64,000 nucleotides of DNA from NCBI GenBank assembly GCA_019828545.1, contig JACVRA010000110.1, positions 6,849 to 70,848 of the forward strand, given 5' to 3'. The stretch comes from Paracamarosporium sp. OC-R06-R3 (taxonomy: Eukaryota; Ascomycota; Dothideomycetes; Pleosporales; Didymosphaeriaceae). Position 1 is the stretch's first letter. Each line of letters opens with the position of its first letter. Under the pieces are notes generated by a model. It was not told where the DNA came from. It worked only from the letters and a program-made list of their open reading frames with translations, and made no database searches. Below, piece after piece: positions 34,416-46,100 of the stretch. A program made the position numbers and the translations under genes.

Positions 34416-34796
34416 ATGCCAACTACGATTATTACTTTGCGAGATGTTCCAACAGCAATTTCCATCGATACATCATCCGCAGACACGTCATCCACACCTA
34501 AAAAACTTCCACCTTCCGTCGGACCTATCCCACTTGCCGCTTTCATCCCCATGTGTTTCTTCGCCCCTTTCATCCTTTCTTTCTCGGTATACATCTTCTA
34601 CACATACACCATTAAGCGATGTAGAAACAAAAGGCGGGCGAAGAGCGAAGAGGAGGTGAAAGCTAAGTACCCGGACGCAGACGCGGGTCGGGATGTGGAG
34701 ATGCAGCTCGCGGAGTTCGTCAAAGCTCCAGCACCAGCGAGCACGAATATCAGAAAGGATGGCAGAAGATCCGAACTAAGCCTTGTACCAAGATAA
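34416..34796 (+). CDS. Small single-pass membrane protein
   Basis: 126-aa intact frame. A Thr/Ser-rich N-terminus (DTSSADTSSTPKKLPPS) leads to one transmembrane segment, AAFIPMCFFAPFILSFSVYI, followed by FYTYTIKRCRNKRRAKSEEE, a basic stop-transfer and charged cytoplasmic tail. No signal peptide and no recognised family. It lies 162 bp upstream of another small membrane protein on the same strand with the same Ser/Thr-rich ectodomain, helix, basic-tail order. Confidence 0.6.
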   Translation: MPTTIITLRDVPTAISIDTSSADTSSTPKKLPPSVGPIPLAAFIPMCFFAPFILSFSVYIFYTYTIKRCRNKRRAKSEEEVKAKYPDADAGRDVEMQLAEFVKAPAPASTNIRKDGRRSELSLVPR

Positions 34797-34957
34797 GTGA
34801 GCGACGTCTCGTGAATGTAACTTGATTGAGCATCATGCACTTAACAATATTACAATTCCAGTCGCCAACAGCCTATTTAAGGCTCCCTATCATCCTTTCC
34901 TCATGGTTCAAAACCGATCCAACTGATAGCAAGGCTTCCAACCTGACCACAGATAAC

Positions 34958-35407
34958 ATGGCACCGTTTTACCCCTACACCATGCCATCAGCAGCCCCAA
35001 TGCCAACTGTCATTTCCCTCAGCGATACCCAGCTGCGTCCACCATTCCCAACAAGCAACAATGCCCATACCTCCCCCTACCCATCCAACGGTACGCACCG
35101 TCACCACAATTACTATGGATTGACCAATCAAACTGCCCCACCATCTCCAGACTGCGCCTGTGAGATGTCAATCCTACCAGATACTGAGATTCCACCTGCA
35201 AGCAACTGCACACAAACAGACCTTATCCAGTTCGCCCAAGCACAAGTGTCTTCCATACAGAGTCGTAGCTACCATTCGAGTGAAACTGACAAGATAATTA
35301 TGGTAGTTCTGCTTTCATCTAGTGCGGCAGTGGTAGTAGGTATTTTGTGGTGCATTGTAATGATTTGCTGGAGAGATAGGAAGATGAGATGGGTTACTGG
35401 CAAGTAG
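34958..35407 (+). CDS. Small single-pass membrane protein, second of a pair
   Basis: 149 aa from the ATG at 34958 (MAPFYPYTMPSAAP); upstream in-frame ATGs exist at 34826 but add a low-quality leader. The ectodomain is Pro/Thr/Asn-rich with N-glycosylation sequons and three clustered cysteines (DCACEMS, NCTQTD). The helix IIMVVLLSSSAAVVVGILWC, continuing into IVMIC, is followed by WRDRKMRWVTGK. The layout parallels its upstream neighbour. Function unknown. Confidence 0.55.
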   Translation: MAPFYPYTMPSAAPMPTVISLSDTQLRPPFPTSNNAHTSPYPSNGTHRHHNYYGLTNQTAPPSPDCACEMSILPDTEIPPASNCTQTDLIQFAQAQVSSIQSRSYHSSETDKIIMVVLLSSSAAVVVGILWCIVMICWRDRKMRWVTGK

Positions 35408-35813
35408 GTGGTTGAGGTGTATGGGGTGAGGTGGAGTTTGATGCTGGACGTTGAAATTGGCGGTTTGTGCTAATGATCTGCAGAAATGGCCTGGTGTAAT
35501 CGTTAGTCTGTATGCATATGTATGCTTATCAAGGCGGGCTCCTGCTGAAGTATTGGTGGGCTGAGCCGTAGGTAATCAATGCAGAACAACAATTACACGC
35601 TGAAGTCTCATATACCTTTAGTATCAACATACTTTAGTTGTTGTTTCGAATCGAACAAATTTCTTTCCTCTATCTTCTTAGAGTAGAAATGCGCCATAAT
35701 ATGGCGCCATTGTATGCGTGAAAATATTACTACCCCTACACCTTAACGCTGTATTCTGGCCTCCCAAACGTTTATCACAATTCCAAGTCAGTTTCAATAC
35801 TAGTTTTATTGAA

Positions 35814-37718
35814 TTAACGAGTCATATCAATGAGCAACTCCTCCTGCAAGCTCTCCGCCTCCACATCCGTAACATCTCCATCAGTGGTATCCTCTTCTTC
35901 ACCTTCGACATCAGAATGAGAGTCCTCGTAGGTACCGTCCTGATCAGATTCGCTGTCCGTATTGGGGATAACAAAGATATTATCGATGCTGTTGCATCGG
36001 CGACCTCGAGACATCAACCTTTCCGGTAGGGTATCATACGGAGAGTATTCGGGTTCTGTGGAAGGTGTATACTCTGATACTGGGGTAGAGAGGTTGTCTC
36101 TTCGGGTGTGCCAATGTAAGGGTTTGCCTCTAGTGGTTCCAGACTGAGAGGTGGGATAATTGCATGTGTGTGGCGGCGTCAATTTCGACAACGAAACATC
36201 GAGACATGTCTTTGTTTTGGAAGAGCTCACTGAAAAAGCTTTCGCGGTAGCGGTCCATTTGGTTTGGGCCTTATGTTCAGACTTAGCTTCGTGTGGAGTT
36301 CTACCTCTAGATTTTGGTACCCCTGGCTGCTTAGATTTTCGAACAGTTAGAGCTGGCGATAACGGAACATCGTTCTCGTACCACAGCTCGGGATCATTCA
36401 ACTCAACTTTTGTCATGATCGCTTCATCATCCGTACCGCCATCATCGACCATCACGACATCATCGCGACTTGGGATATGTTGAACAACTTCCTGCACAGG
36501 CTCTTCCTTCAGCTGCCCTGCAGCGAGAGGCGTTGAAGATATGCTAATCAATCGGGATACCCGGCAAGCCTTTCGAAAGTCCCCCTTCATTTCGGCAAGT
36601 AGGCTGTGTAAATCGTTGATAGGCAATTCTGGGGCGATAGCTAGCAGCTGAGCAACCTTCAAGCGCATTTGAAAGTCCGGTATATCAGCTAGGTTGTGAA
36701 TCTCGACGACACCTTCGTCTTCTATGCTATTGTGCATACTTGATGCGTAGCCGTGAGCTGGAGAATGGAAAAGCGAGATTTTATCTGCGCGATGGGGTGT
36801 TGGCAGTGGAGTAAGACTTATGGGCGTACCCGAGACGACATCGTAAGACCCACGTGGCTCGTACGACCTACATGAAGTATTAGCAGATGAAAGCGATACT
36901 TACAGAACAGAGGCGCCTCACCATCTCGACTCGCTTGCTGATGAGCTCGACCTTAAATGACTGAATCGAGGCGCTGCCTGGGCTCCAAGGCCGTCTTCAT
37001 GTGATCGAAGTCTCGTTGATGGAAGCGGCGTATGAGGCAAAAGTGGTTTGCCTTTCGGTGCAGTGCTCTTGCACGAGTCTTTAAACAGTTGTCGAACCTT
37101 GATAGTAGGACTTCGATCGTCAATGGGAGTGCGCCGGAACGAGCTGATCTCGGGAGTAACCAGTCGCTCAGCGGGCCATAACAGATTATCCATAAATGTG
37201 ATTGGAGCCATCTCTGGTCTGAGTGTGGAAGTTTCGTCCTCATCGATAACGATTGGTTGCGACTGGCAGCCTACATAGGTACCCGGATCGAAGGCTTTCA
37301 ACGTTGTCGGCGGTCTCTCTACAAGTGTTTTGTCATGCTTTCGCGGCACAGGCTGCAATTGCGCTTTACTATTTTTACTCCGCTGTTCCTTCGCGGTAGG
37401 TAACCGCATCGCTTTGCTGGGCACCTGTATGCGAGCCATCCTATATCTCTTCTTGAGTTGTTGCGAAAAGGAAGACGGGTTTGGTCTTGAGGAGAGAAGG
37501 ACCGAATTGCCAGTAGTAGTTGACGAAGGAGACACCGCGAGACTCGCAGCAGAGAGTGTTGGCTTGTTAACCGCTGTCGCCGTCGTCTTTGCGAGGTCAC
37601 GCAGAGAGAGGACTCGAAACCTCGGGTGACCAATGGATAGCTCAATCGCCATATTTTTACCCTTAGTTCGCACATTGTAGTGGTTTTGAGGCAACTCAGT
37701 GAAATTGTAGGCAGTCAT
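35814..37718 (-). CDS. Conserved-style disordered protein with helical CUE-like patch
   Basis: Predicted 616 aa, exons 37718-36922 and 36867-35814 (54-nt intron; the join reads SASESRW-SYEPRGSYD). The start MTAYNFTELPQNHY was chosen because upstream residues are hydrophobic and unsupported. Most of the protein is low-complexity (Ser/Thr/Pro, then acidic). A helical patch after the intron (FQMRLKVAQLLAIAPELPIN, LLAEMKGDFRKACRVSRL) resembles a UBA/CUE-type ubiquitin-binding helix bundle in spacing, without certainty. The C-terminus is strongly acidic (DGDVTDVEAESLQEE). The small track SESDQDGTYED suggests casein-kinase-type sites. Function unknown. Confidence 0.7.
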
Positions 37719-38097
37719 CGCCCGGCACGCGAGAGAAGTAAGAGAAGCGTCTGCAAACAGCCAACAGGTGAGAGAGAATTGCCAAACTGTGAAGTTGATA
37801 GCACACTGGCTGATGAATGCTTGAGATGGACATGTCGAGATTGACAAGGTCTATGAGGCAGTGAAGGAGAGGTGAAACAAGCAGCGGCATTGTTGCTGTG
37901 GAGGGCATGCAGTTCGATGATAGGTGAAGGTACAGCTGGAAGCTTAGACTGGAAAGAGCGATGCAACGGTGACGACACCTGGATGATCCCTGCTTCCCTA
38001 GCCCCCGCTTCCTGCCGTGCTCGCCCATCGCGACTTCCACGCGCGCCGCCGCCCCTTCCCGTTCCATTCAGCTCTATGAGCGCCTTCCTCGCGCCGC

Positions 38098-39123
38098 ATG
38101 GGATGGCAGGAGCGCATCGTCTACTTTCGTGACTTCGCATACTCGCACCCGGCCCGACGCACCCGCATGGCTTCGGGCACCGTTGGCGACGTGCCCGCTG
38201 CCACCTATGCCGAGTACGTCCCTCATTCTTGTCTACCCTCTGCCGTTGATGGCTGCGACGGCGCATCCGATTCCTCATCGGACGCCGAGTCGCGTGCCTC
38301 AGACGACGCAGACGACGCAGACGCGCCCGACGAGGCGCCTCTTCACGTGTCCCAGGCTGCTGCGCGATGCCTTCCTGTCCGCCCGGCCCTGGCACACCGT
38401 CTCCATTCCCACCGTCTCCATGTGCGAGCCAAAGCTAAGCTACAGCGCGACAGGCTCCTCTCCGGCCACATGATCGACATCTACGTCGGCGAGGCCAAGC
38501 GCCACTGGGCGCTGCACCGCAACCTGCTCTGCCACCACTCCGAGCTGCTCGAGTCGGAGCTGCAGGGCCATGGCAAGAAGAGGCAGGACCGCCTCGACCT
38601 ACCGGACCACGACCCGGCGGGCTTCGAGCTGCTGGTGAAATGGCTGTACCAAGGCAAGCTTGACGACGTGTCTGACCTTGCAGACGCGAACCAGAAGTAC
38701 GACTACGCAGTCAGCTGCCACAAGCTCTATCTGCTTTGTGACCGCTTCGACATGCCGCAATTGAAGAACGTCGCCATGGACCAATATCGGAAAGGCCTCA
38801 ACCAAGCCGAGTTGGTTCCCGACGCCGACGAAATTGACGAAATCTATCGCAAGAGCCCGCAAGCTTCACCGTTCAGACGCCTCATGACACGGATCGCTGC
38901 GCGCCAGATCATGGACCCCGACAGCGACAGGGACGTGGAGACGTATCGCCAGTGCTTCGAGAACAACCCCGACTTCGCCGTCGATCTTGTCAAGGCGATG
39001 AAGCTCGGTACCGGAGGCATGCTCTTCGATGACCCGACCGATGCCGGCAACGAGTGCGAATATCATGACCACGAGGCCGGCCCAAACTGCCACATCAAAG
39101 GCAAGGGCAAGCAAGGTAAATAG
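38098..39123 (+). CDS. BTB/POZ domain protein
   Basis: 341-aa intact frame; an in-frame ATG at 38167 (MASGTVGDVP) is an alternative start. The first 110 residues are acidic and Ser-rich. The BTB domain spans roughly residues 125-225: MIDIYVGEAKRHWALHRNLL, FELLVKWLYQGKLDDVSDL and KLYLLCDRFDMPQLKNVAMD are diagnostic. The C-terminal part is a charged helix and a HDHEAGPNCHIKGKGKQGK tail. In fungi such proteins often act as Cul3 adaptors or transcription cofactors, but no other domain is present to decide. It shares a 380-bp divergent promoter with the 616-aa gene. Confidence 0.85.
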   Translation: MGWQERIVYFRDFAYSHPARRTRMASGTVGDVPAATYAEYVPHSCLPSAVDGCDGASDSSSDAESRASDDADDADAPDEAPLHVSQAAARCLPVRPALAHRLHSHRLHVRAKAKLQRDRLLSGHMIDIYVGEAKRHWALHRNLLCHHSELLESELQGHGKKRQDRLDLPDHDPAGFELLVKWLYQGKLDDVSDLADANQKYDYAVSCHKLYLLCDRFDMPQLKNVAMDQYRKGLNQAELVPDADEIDEIYRKSPQASPFRRLMTRIAARQIMDPDSDRDVETYRQCFENNPDFAVDLVKAMKLGTGGMLFDDPTDAGNECEYHDHEAGPNCHIKGKGKQGK

Positions 39124-39229
39124 CACCCAGCGCAGCACCTACATGGCCGCAAGCTCAAGCCGTCCTTTGCGACGAAGAGGAGCCACCCTAGTCCATCGGT
39201 TCGTACTCGAAGAAACGTAGTAACACACA

Positions 39230-40222
39230 TTGACGCCAGCACGCAAGACTACGACCCTCGGCCCCGACCCCAGATTCGGCAGCTCCGATCCTTCCACAAA
39301 GTTCGTCCAGACTCTCCTCCCTCCCCGCCGGCCTCGCCCCCCTCCGACCCTTCAAGCCCCTCCACCCCGACACGCTCGCCGCCAGAGCGAAATGACGGGC
39401 GCCGGGCCTCTGCGCCGACGCCTCACGAGCCCGGCTTCTTCGACAGTCGAGACATCGACGGAGCACGCAACGGCGGGTCCGCCGAGCCCGAAAGCAGAGA
39501 GGGACAAGTTCCGGAGAGTCACACCCCCAGAAAGACTCCTTCCAAGCCCCCCACTTACAGAGGAGACTCAGTCACACCCAGTCCTCGCCGACCGCCCCCC
39601 AAGCTCCGACGGCGTGTCTCACCAACAGCAGGCTAGCAGCACGACCAGCGAGAGTGGGAAGGACGAGAGCGTGAAGGCCGAACACGCGTCGCCACCGAGA
39701 GGGATCTGGCAATGGGCAAGGGCTGGTACTCGGTTGGGCATGCTTGGCAGGATACCACACCCCCCAATTATGACTTCGAAAGCAGCAACTTCGGCTGTTA
39801 ATGGAGCGCTTGAGGGAGGGCAGGTTGCCGCCAGTGACGACTTCAGCGTGCCTTCTGCTATATCAACAGAGCCGCACAACGAAGAGCGATTGGAAGAAGC
39901 TGCGGCCGCCAAGATGGAAGGTCTGGGCATTGCGAACAGCACTGTCGAGCAGCGGTCGCTATTTAGCCAGACCAAAAGATCCTCGGATGAACTCGTCGCA
40001 TCTATCAATGGCACACCCTCGCCACAAGCCCACGAGTGGACGAATGGCGACAACATGACTGCAAGCGGTAACCCGAATGAGCCTACAACACCATCACCTG
40101 CTTCACGGAACATACAACCAAACGATGCCATGTCTGAAAATACGCCCAGCCCGCACCGCATACCAAAGTACAAGATCGCACTCGCTTCGCATATTCTTTC
40201 GCCCTCTCGCGTTGTTTCATAA
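39230..40222 (+). CDS. Proline/serine-rich disordered protein
   Basis: 330-aa intact frame starting 107 bp after the BTB stop. The N-terminal third is Pro/Arg-rich with RRPRPPPTLQAPPPRHARRQ. The rest is Ser/Thr/Glu-rich with many SP/TP sites. The C-terminus ends HRIPKYKIALASHILSPSRV, a basic conserved-looking tail. Overall it looks intrinsically disordered with no folded domain. It could include a missing upstream exon. Confidence 0.6.
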   Translation: MTPARKTTTLGPDPRFGSSDPSTKFVQTLLPPRRPRPPPTLQAPPPRHARRQSEMTGAGPLRRRLTSPASSTVETSTEHATAGPPSPKAERDKFRRVTPPERLLPSPPLTEETQSHPVLADRPPSSDGVSHQQQASSTTSESGKDESVKAEHASPPRGIWQWARAGTRLGMLGRIPHPPIMTSKAATSAVNGALEGGQVAASDDFSVPSAISTEPHNEERLEEAAAAKMEGLGIANSTVEQRSLFSQTKRSSDELVASINGTPSPQAHEWTNGDNMTASGNPNEPTTPSPASRNIQPNDAMSENTPSPHRIPKYKIALASHILSPSRVVS

Positions 40223-40843
40223 TGATACCCTCATACACTTTGTATTGCGCTTTTCATTTTCACGATGGTACGAGTAAATGGGAATTTTGTGTACTGAAGT
40301 GAGGTAATAATAGTGTAAGATACACGCATGGAATGGGTATGGCACATATAGGCGAAATATACAAACTACAAACAATTCGTACTGATTCTCGATATTCTTC
40401 TTGTTCGTGAATGCTTCCATTGAATTTCCTCGACAAGTCGTACCAGTTGCCTGACTTTTCTACGTGGTATGTCTTTGCATACAATCCCTGTATACGAGAT
40501 AATGATGCGCAGCTTCACCGCTCTACTCTCACCATACAGCGTCCTAAACTCCTTCACAACTCCCACCGAACCACCCAAGTCTATGGCCGTCTATAAACTC
40601 GCGAATCTTTCGCACACATCTTACTTCTTGACTCTACGTCGCCATACTATGCTATATTAGAACAGTTTAGGGCAAATTCTATGGCCTAGATGATTTTAAT
40701 GATCGAAGGATAGTGGTGACGGTTGTTTCTATTCGCAGATTGTTCATCATTGAGTTCGTGGCTGTCTGTGTCCGCACTAGCCTGTCACACTTTTGTATTA
40801 TTGTGAAGTTCATCCTTCGTATATTGTTGCACACTGCTAACCC

Positions 40844-41401
40844 ATGGGCTCCAGCCTTGTACGCATTTTAGGGGAAATAACAATGTCCGCGTTCAAGAAC
40901 CTTATCCCCTCCTTCTTGAAAATTAGTAACAACGACTATGATTCTCAAAAGTCGACTCAGTCCATACAGCATCACTCACGCCAACCGGGAACCACACTCC
41001 AACGCAAATACAAAGCTCTAGACGACTCTCTTTCTGATTTAGAAGACAGTCGTTCTACTTTACGCACCGAGATTGACCGTACACTATGCAACTACGAAAG
41101 GCACTACTCTTTCCTGCGCAGGATAGCGCATGATGCCGTTAAGTCAAACATTCCTTTGCAGAGGAGCCAAGCACAGTTGGAGCGAAGTTCACGAGCAATA
41201 GAGGAAGCATTTGAGAACGTGGAATTAGCAATTCAAGTTGCGAAACTGAAAGCTAGGGCAGAGAGGGAAGAAATTGCAAGGTTAGTGGAAGAAAATGAGA
41301 GATTGAGGGCCTTGGTGGCCGGTGGGAAAGACGACGTCGAAGTAAATAGACAGAGGGCGACTGAGAGATGGGAATCCGCCGAGCGAGAAAGATGCGAATA
41401 G
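40844..41401 (+). CDS. Coiled-coil protein, unknown function
   Basis: 185-aa intact frame. From about residue 50 the sequence is strongly heptad-like (KYKALDDSLSDLEDSRSTL, ERSSRAIEEAFENVELAIQV, REEIARLVEENERLRALVAG), a long coiled coil. The N-terminal 45 residues are hydrophobic/polar mixed. There are no other domains. It ends 76 bp before the convergent dehydrogenase gene. Internal ATG at 40883 (MSAFKNLIPSF) is an alternative start. Confidence 0.6.
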   Translation: MGSSLVRILGEITMSAFKNLIPSFLKISNNDYDSQKSTQSIQHHSRQPGTTLQRKYKALDDSLSDLEDSRSTLRTEIDRTLCNYERHYSFLRRIAHDAVKSNIPLQRSQAQLERSSRAIEEAFENVELAIQVAKLKARAEREEIARLVEENERLRALVAGGKDDVEVNRQRATERWESAERERCE

Positions 41402-41477
41402 GCATTATGCAAATGGCCCTGCTGACCTTGCTGCTGAGATTGACAACAAGCCACATCTTTGAGGGTTTACATCTGAA

Positions 41478-42507
41478 TCACGTCACCACTGATGTATCCA
41501 CTCCAGGAGCTTCCTGTTTCAAAATTGCAAGCGTCTCGTTCCAAATCTTCTTCTGAACCTTCTCGCCTGTAGATGAGAGAACAAAAGATGAAGGTCTACC
41601 CTTGGCGTTAGCGCTGCCACGCATTCCTCGCCAGACAAACTTACGGTGTCAGTCGTTGATCACTAAGGTATTGACCATGAGAATCCTCATGTTGCACGAG
41701 CGCATCAGTCAAGCAGCGTCCACCCTGTTCCTGAGTCCACGCAAACAGCCACAAAAACAGGTTGATGATACTTGCGCTATGCCTGTGCAGTCCACTGTAG
41801 CAGAACCCTGGGTTGACAGTATTGACAACAATTTCGTTTGCGGACGTTTTGGAAGCAAGTTCCCGCGTCCAAAGCACATTCAGCAGCTTAGAAGTATAGT
41901 ATCGCTGTTGCTGCGTGCCGAATGTCTTTGGCTCGTCCATGCGTGCAAGAATGTTCTCAGCGCTGTGCTCCTTGAATGGGACCCAAAAGTGGCCTTCTGA
42001 CGAAACGATTGTTAGTCTCGTTGGTGAGCCATATTTCTGCGCTGTTCTCTTTAGTGTTGGTAGAATGGCGAGAGAGACGGCAGAAGTGCCGATGTGGTTG
42101 ATTTGTACATTCGCCTCATGACCTAACGAAGACTTCTTATACGACATCATCTTCACGCCCGCATTGAGTAGTGCATAATCGAGGCGGTCCAACTCTTCAG
42201 TTCGCTTTGCAAAATTGGCGATGCTTTCATAGGACTCGTGGTCTAGGGGCCAGACTTCGATCTCGCACGCTGATGATGCGGCCGACAATAGAATCTCCTT
42301 CTTTGCCGCTTCACCTTTAGAGATGTCTCTGACGGCGATGACTAGACGCGAAATATTGTGCGCTGTGAGTTCGCGGGCAGCTTCGAAACCTAAGCCGCTG
42401 TTCGCGCCTGTTATCAACGCTGTTTTGCCCGACAGGGAAAGTGGTGAAGGCAGCGGCTTCGGTTTGATGGTCCACTGCCGATAGATGAAACCTAAGAAGC
42501 CACCCAT
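41478..42507 (-). CDS. Short-chain dehydrogenase/reductase
   Basis: Predicted 326-aa NAD(P)-dependent oxidoreductase. Exons are 42507-41645 and 41595-41478; the 49-nt intron has a GCTAACG branch and the join gives RLTP-PSSFVLSSTGEKVQ. The Rossmann motif TGANSGLG is near residue 33, the NAG motif is in YALLNAGV, the catalytic Ser is in LTIVSSEGHF and the YxxxK motif is YYTSKLL. The N-terminal FLGFIYRQW could be a short membrane anchor. It resembles fungal secondary-metabolism-type SDRs (retinol dehydrogenase-like), but no other biosynthetic gene is adjacent. The substrate cannot be told. Confidence 0.88.
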
Positions 42508-43192
42508 GACGACAAGATCTTAGATGTTGTAAACGACAATGAAGAAAGAAGGGTCTTGTGAAGGCAAAGTCGCTGCGGCGTGGTTGTTGTAGATGGGAAG
42601 TGTTCATTTAACCGAGGAGGATTCTAAGGCCAATCGCACCCTTTCTGGGCGCATAGACCGCACAATTCAGTACACTAGTTACAGCGCTATTGCAGTCTAC
42701 CTAAAAACCAGATTATATACAACGCAAGTTAGTCAAACGGCTTATAGTGAGCAGATTTACTGGGAGTGTCACTAGGCTACTAGGTAGAGAGTAAGTCTTG
42801 CTCCTATATCCGTCGCTCTCAATATATATGGGTGTCTATGTCGAGCTTCGTGAAGCTAGGATGTACAACGCCCACTACCAATATGACTACGCCTGAAAAT
42901 CGGCTTACGGCCGACATAGGTACTGTTTTAGCAGTTCGAAGATCACTGACCTGCCTGGCCATCCCATTCCTTCAGTATATAGGTGACCATGAGCACGTCC
43001 GCCGTCTAGCAAGATATTCCAACCACAAGCTCGATTTTGTAGTAGTTTTGTCAAAATTAATCGTCATGATCTATTTGAGTTGCATCTAATGCTTGAATGC
43101 CAAACAAAAGATAACCCTTTATCTAAGCAATCCAGAAGGTCGCTGTAAAAGGAACAGTAATCTGGTAAAGACAATCCCATCACCTACCCACT
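42508..43192. other. Intergenic region
   Basis: About 680 bp upstream of the dehydrogenase and downstream of the MMS1_N-like gene. Frames up to 85 codons lack features. It presumably holds the dehydrogenase promoter. Confidence 0.4.
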
Positions 43193-46100
43193 TTACAGAA
43201 GCGGCATTAGAAGCTCCTTTAACCATGTTTCTACTGCCTCCACAATCCTGTCCTTCTCCTTTCCCCCGTAGACTTCCCCAAACATCGCCCTTTCTTTCTC
43301 TACAAAGAGCTTCCAAACGTCCTCATCACAGTCTTCCTCCACCAACGCCTTCAAATTTCCACCTTGCTCAAAGAATCTATTCAAAAAGTCTCCATCAACA
43401 TGTCTAAATCTCGGCCCTGCGGGACCTCTCCCCTGCACTTCAGGATCCACATCCCTCGCCTTGACATGGCCGTCCTGCGAACCCTCTGCTCTATTCTGCA
43501 ACAGATTATAGATGTGTCCGCTCGTCTGCTTTACTGTGCTGAACTGCAGTGCGGGATCGCGCCTTTGTTTCGCTTCGATGAGGTTCTGCAAGAAGCGTAG
43601 TAGTTGCAATGCGGGGCCGGTGAGGGTCGTGAAACTATATATAGTACCGTCTGTGCAAGCACCAATTATATCGTCATTAAGGACGCCAGCGGCGATGGGA
43701 GAAAAGTTATCAGGACTATAGAAGCGGCGCCAAGGCGGGCGAATATCACCCTGTTGAATACGAATTACTGAGCGCGGAAGGCAAGCTTCGAACATGGTGG
43801 TGGCGGCGCTTTTATTGGATGTGTGGAGCGGGTGAAGGAGGCCAACCAACGAGGCATTTTTATCGGTCAGGAGAACGATTGTGTTCGAGCGCTTGGCGGC
43901 GGGGCTATTTTCCACCATAGGCCGTTTGTATATTAGATGGCGTAGAGAGGAGCGCTGCCGAGAGTCACTGAAAACTTGGGTGACCTTGAAGGTCGTCTCG
44001 TTTTGTGGCTCTGGAAGCTTGGTGACTTGAAAGCAAAGGTGGGAATCGTGACTGGTGGAGACGTAGATGAAGTTTTCAGAAACAGTCATATGGACTCCAG
44101 GGGAAGGCAGTTGTATCTGCCCACGTGGCTTCCATCTGTACTTGTTAGTCACCATTCGCAGGAGATGGAGGTGTATTACCTAGCTTCCTCGGTGCGTTCT
44201 ATCTGCTCTAATTGCAACGTACTTCCAATGATGCTGATAATGTGTTGGTTGTCGAAAACGGCTATGCACCGTACAGGTTTATCGAATCGTTTTTTGTCCT
44301 GCAATTTGAGGCCAGATTTTGTGATGTTTAGCACAAGTCTACGTCCTGTTTCTTTTTCTGCAGACTCCATTATCCCAGTACCCACTACGACAAGCGCATG
44401 CTGACGATCTTCGTCACCTAAAAATACCCACCTGACCATTGAATGTACTCGTTCGTAATGCTTCAATGGTATTTCGGTCTTTTCGAGCTTCTTCTTTGGT
44501 GTGCTAGGTGTACGTTCCTCTTTGATCTCGGCGTCCGCATCTGACCCATCATCCAGCAGGTCTATAATCTTGATGCTAGAAAGCATGGTCCTGTACTCAT
44601 GGGAAGGCGTTTGTTCTTCTCTGAGCTCGTTCGTAACCGCAATCATGTGATGTGGCAAGTCGTCTGCCACCATAAGCTTTGTGGGCGTATGCCTAGTAGA
44701 CAATTTCCGTGGGACGATCTTGCCGTCTTCTGGTAACAAGGATGGCGCAACTTGGCCCGACCATTTGATATCATAGTCCAAGCGAGTGTAAACCATCCTG
44801 TCTCCAAACACTGCAAAGATAAAGCCACCAAGATTTTGTCTCTCTTCACCAGTAACCGCCGTCAGTGGAACTTGATCCATGGCATTGAGAGCTCCTTGCA
44901 AGTATGTTGGACGTTGAGGATCGTCGAGCCATATAGAGTCGATCTGTACCCCAAAACTACGGTTTGATAGGTAAACTCGACAGAAGTCTGCACCACAAGC
45001 TGCGAAGGCCATAGAACAATCGGTTTTATTTGGAGTGATGTACACAGGGGTAGACCCCATCCTTGTAACCGATATGGTGTTTAGTTGGTGCGCTATAGGA
45101 AGTAAGTATAGTGTCTCGACGTGGAACAGCACACTTACGCTCAAATGTAAAGGCTCCACGGCCAATTTCTGGGAGATCTATGCAGATCAATAAGCCAGTT
45201 CTGGTACCACAAACCAACTTCTCGTGTCCTCGGTTTGCCAGCAGAGCCGCACTCTCGTACACATGCTGTAGCCTTGGGGTTCCCACTGGGGCCACGTTGG
45301 TCTGGTAGACTGGTACCAGTGAATTCTGTTCATTGATCGCAAATAAGGAAAACCCAACATTTGTAATTCCTACAAAGATAAGGGGACCGCTGTCGGAAAC
45401 CAGTATATCAATACATGTAGGATCATCTTGGAGCGGGCTTCGTCTTGTTTCATCGTATGGCATCTTGAATTGTTGGTCGTCCGAGACTGGTATGGCTATA
45501 AGGACAGGTTTTGTTCCTTCATACAATGCGACCACAATAAAGGGTACACCGGGCTTCGTAGCCGCTCCCAGTAAAGGACTGGAGAAAGCGATTGAGCCAA
45601 CTTCATTCAATAGTGGACGTCGAATAACCCTAGCTTCGTGATACGTAATCTGAACAGCGAGGTTTGCACTAATCGAACAAGCCGATATGGTTTCCGCATT
45701 ACGTATGAGATCATCCTGGACTGGCTGAATGTTCTCCCATTCCCCACCGTCCCAGGCGCTTCTCAAGCTACTTTGGCTGTACGACCCTTCTTTTTGTGTT
45801 CGGGATGCTCGCAGAACTAGGGTCTCAGGAGGAGCGTTAACGACAAAAGTGGCGTAATCTTGTCGCCTTAAGGTATCATCTTTATCCAAGGTAGTGCTGT
45901 CATCTTTATCCAAGATAGTGCTGCCATAATCAACGACCCACAACCCAGTAGACCCCTTCAAGCCTCCGTAACTATTGTCGACAAGAGCTCTTAGCCCTCG
46001 TCTAAGCTGCGAAAATTCTCCGTAAGGAGCTTTGCCGTTGGATACAAATATATTAGCTCGATTTCGATCGTACGGCAGTGGCATATTTCCAAGCCGTGTC

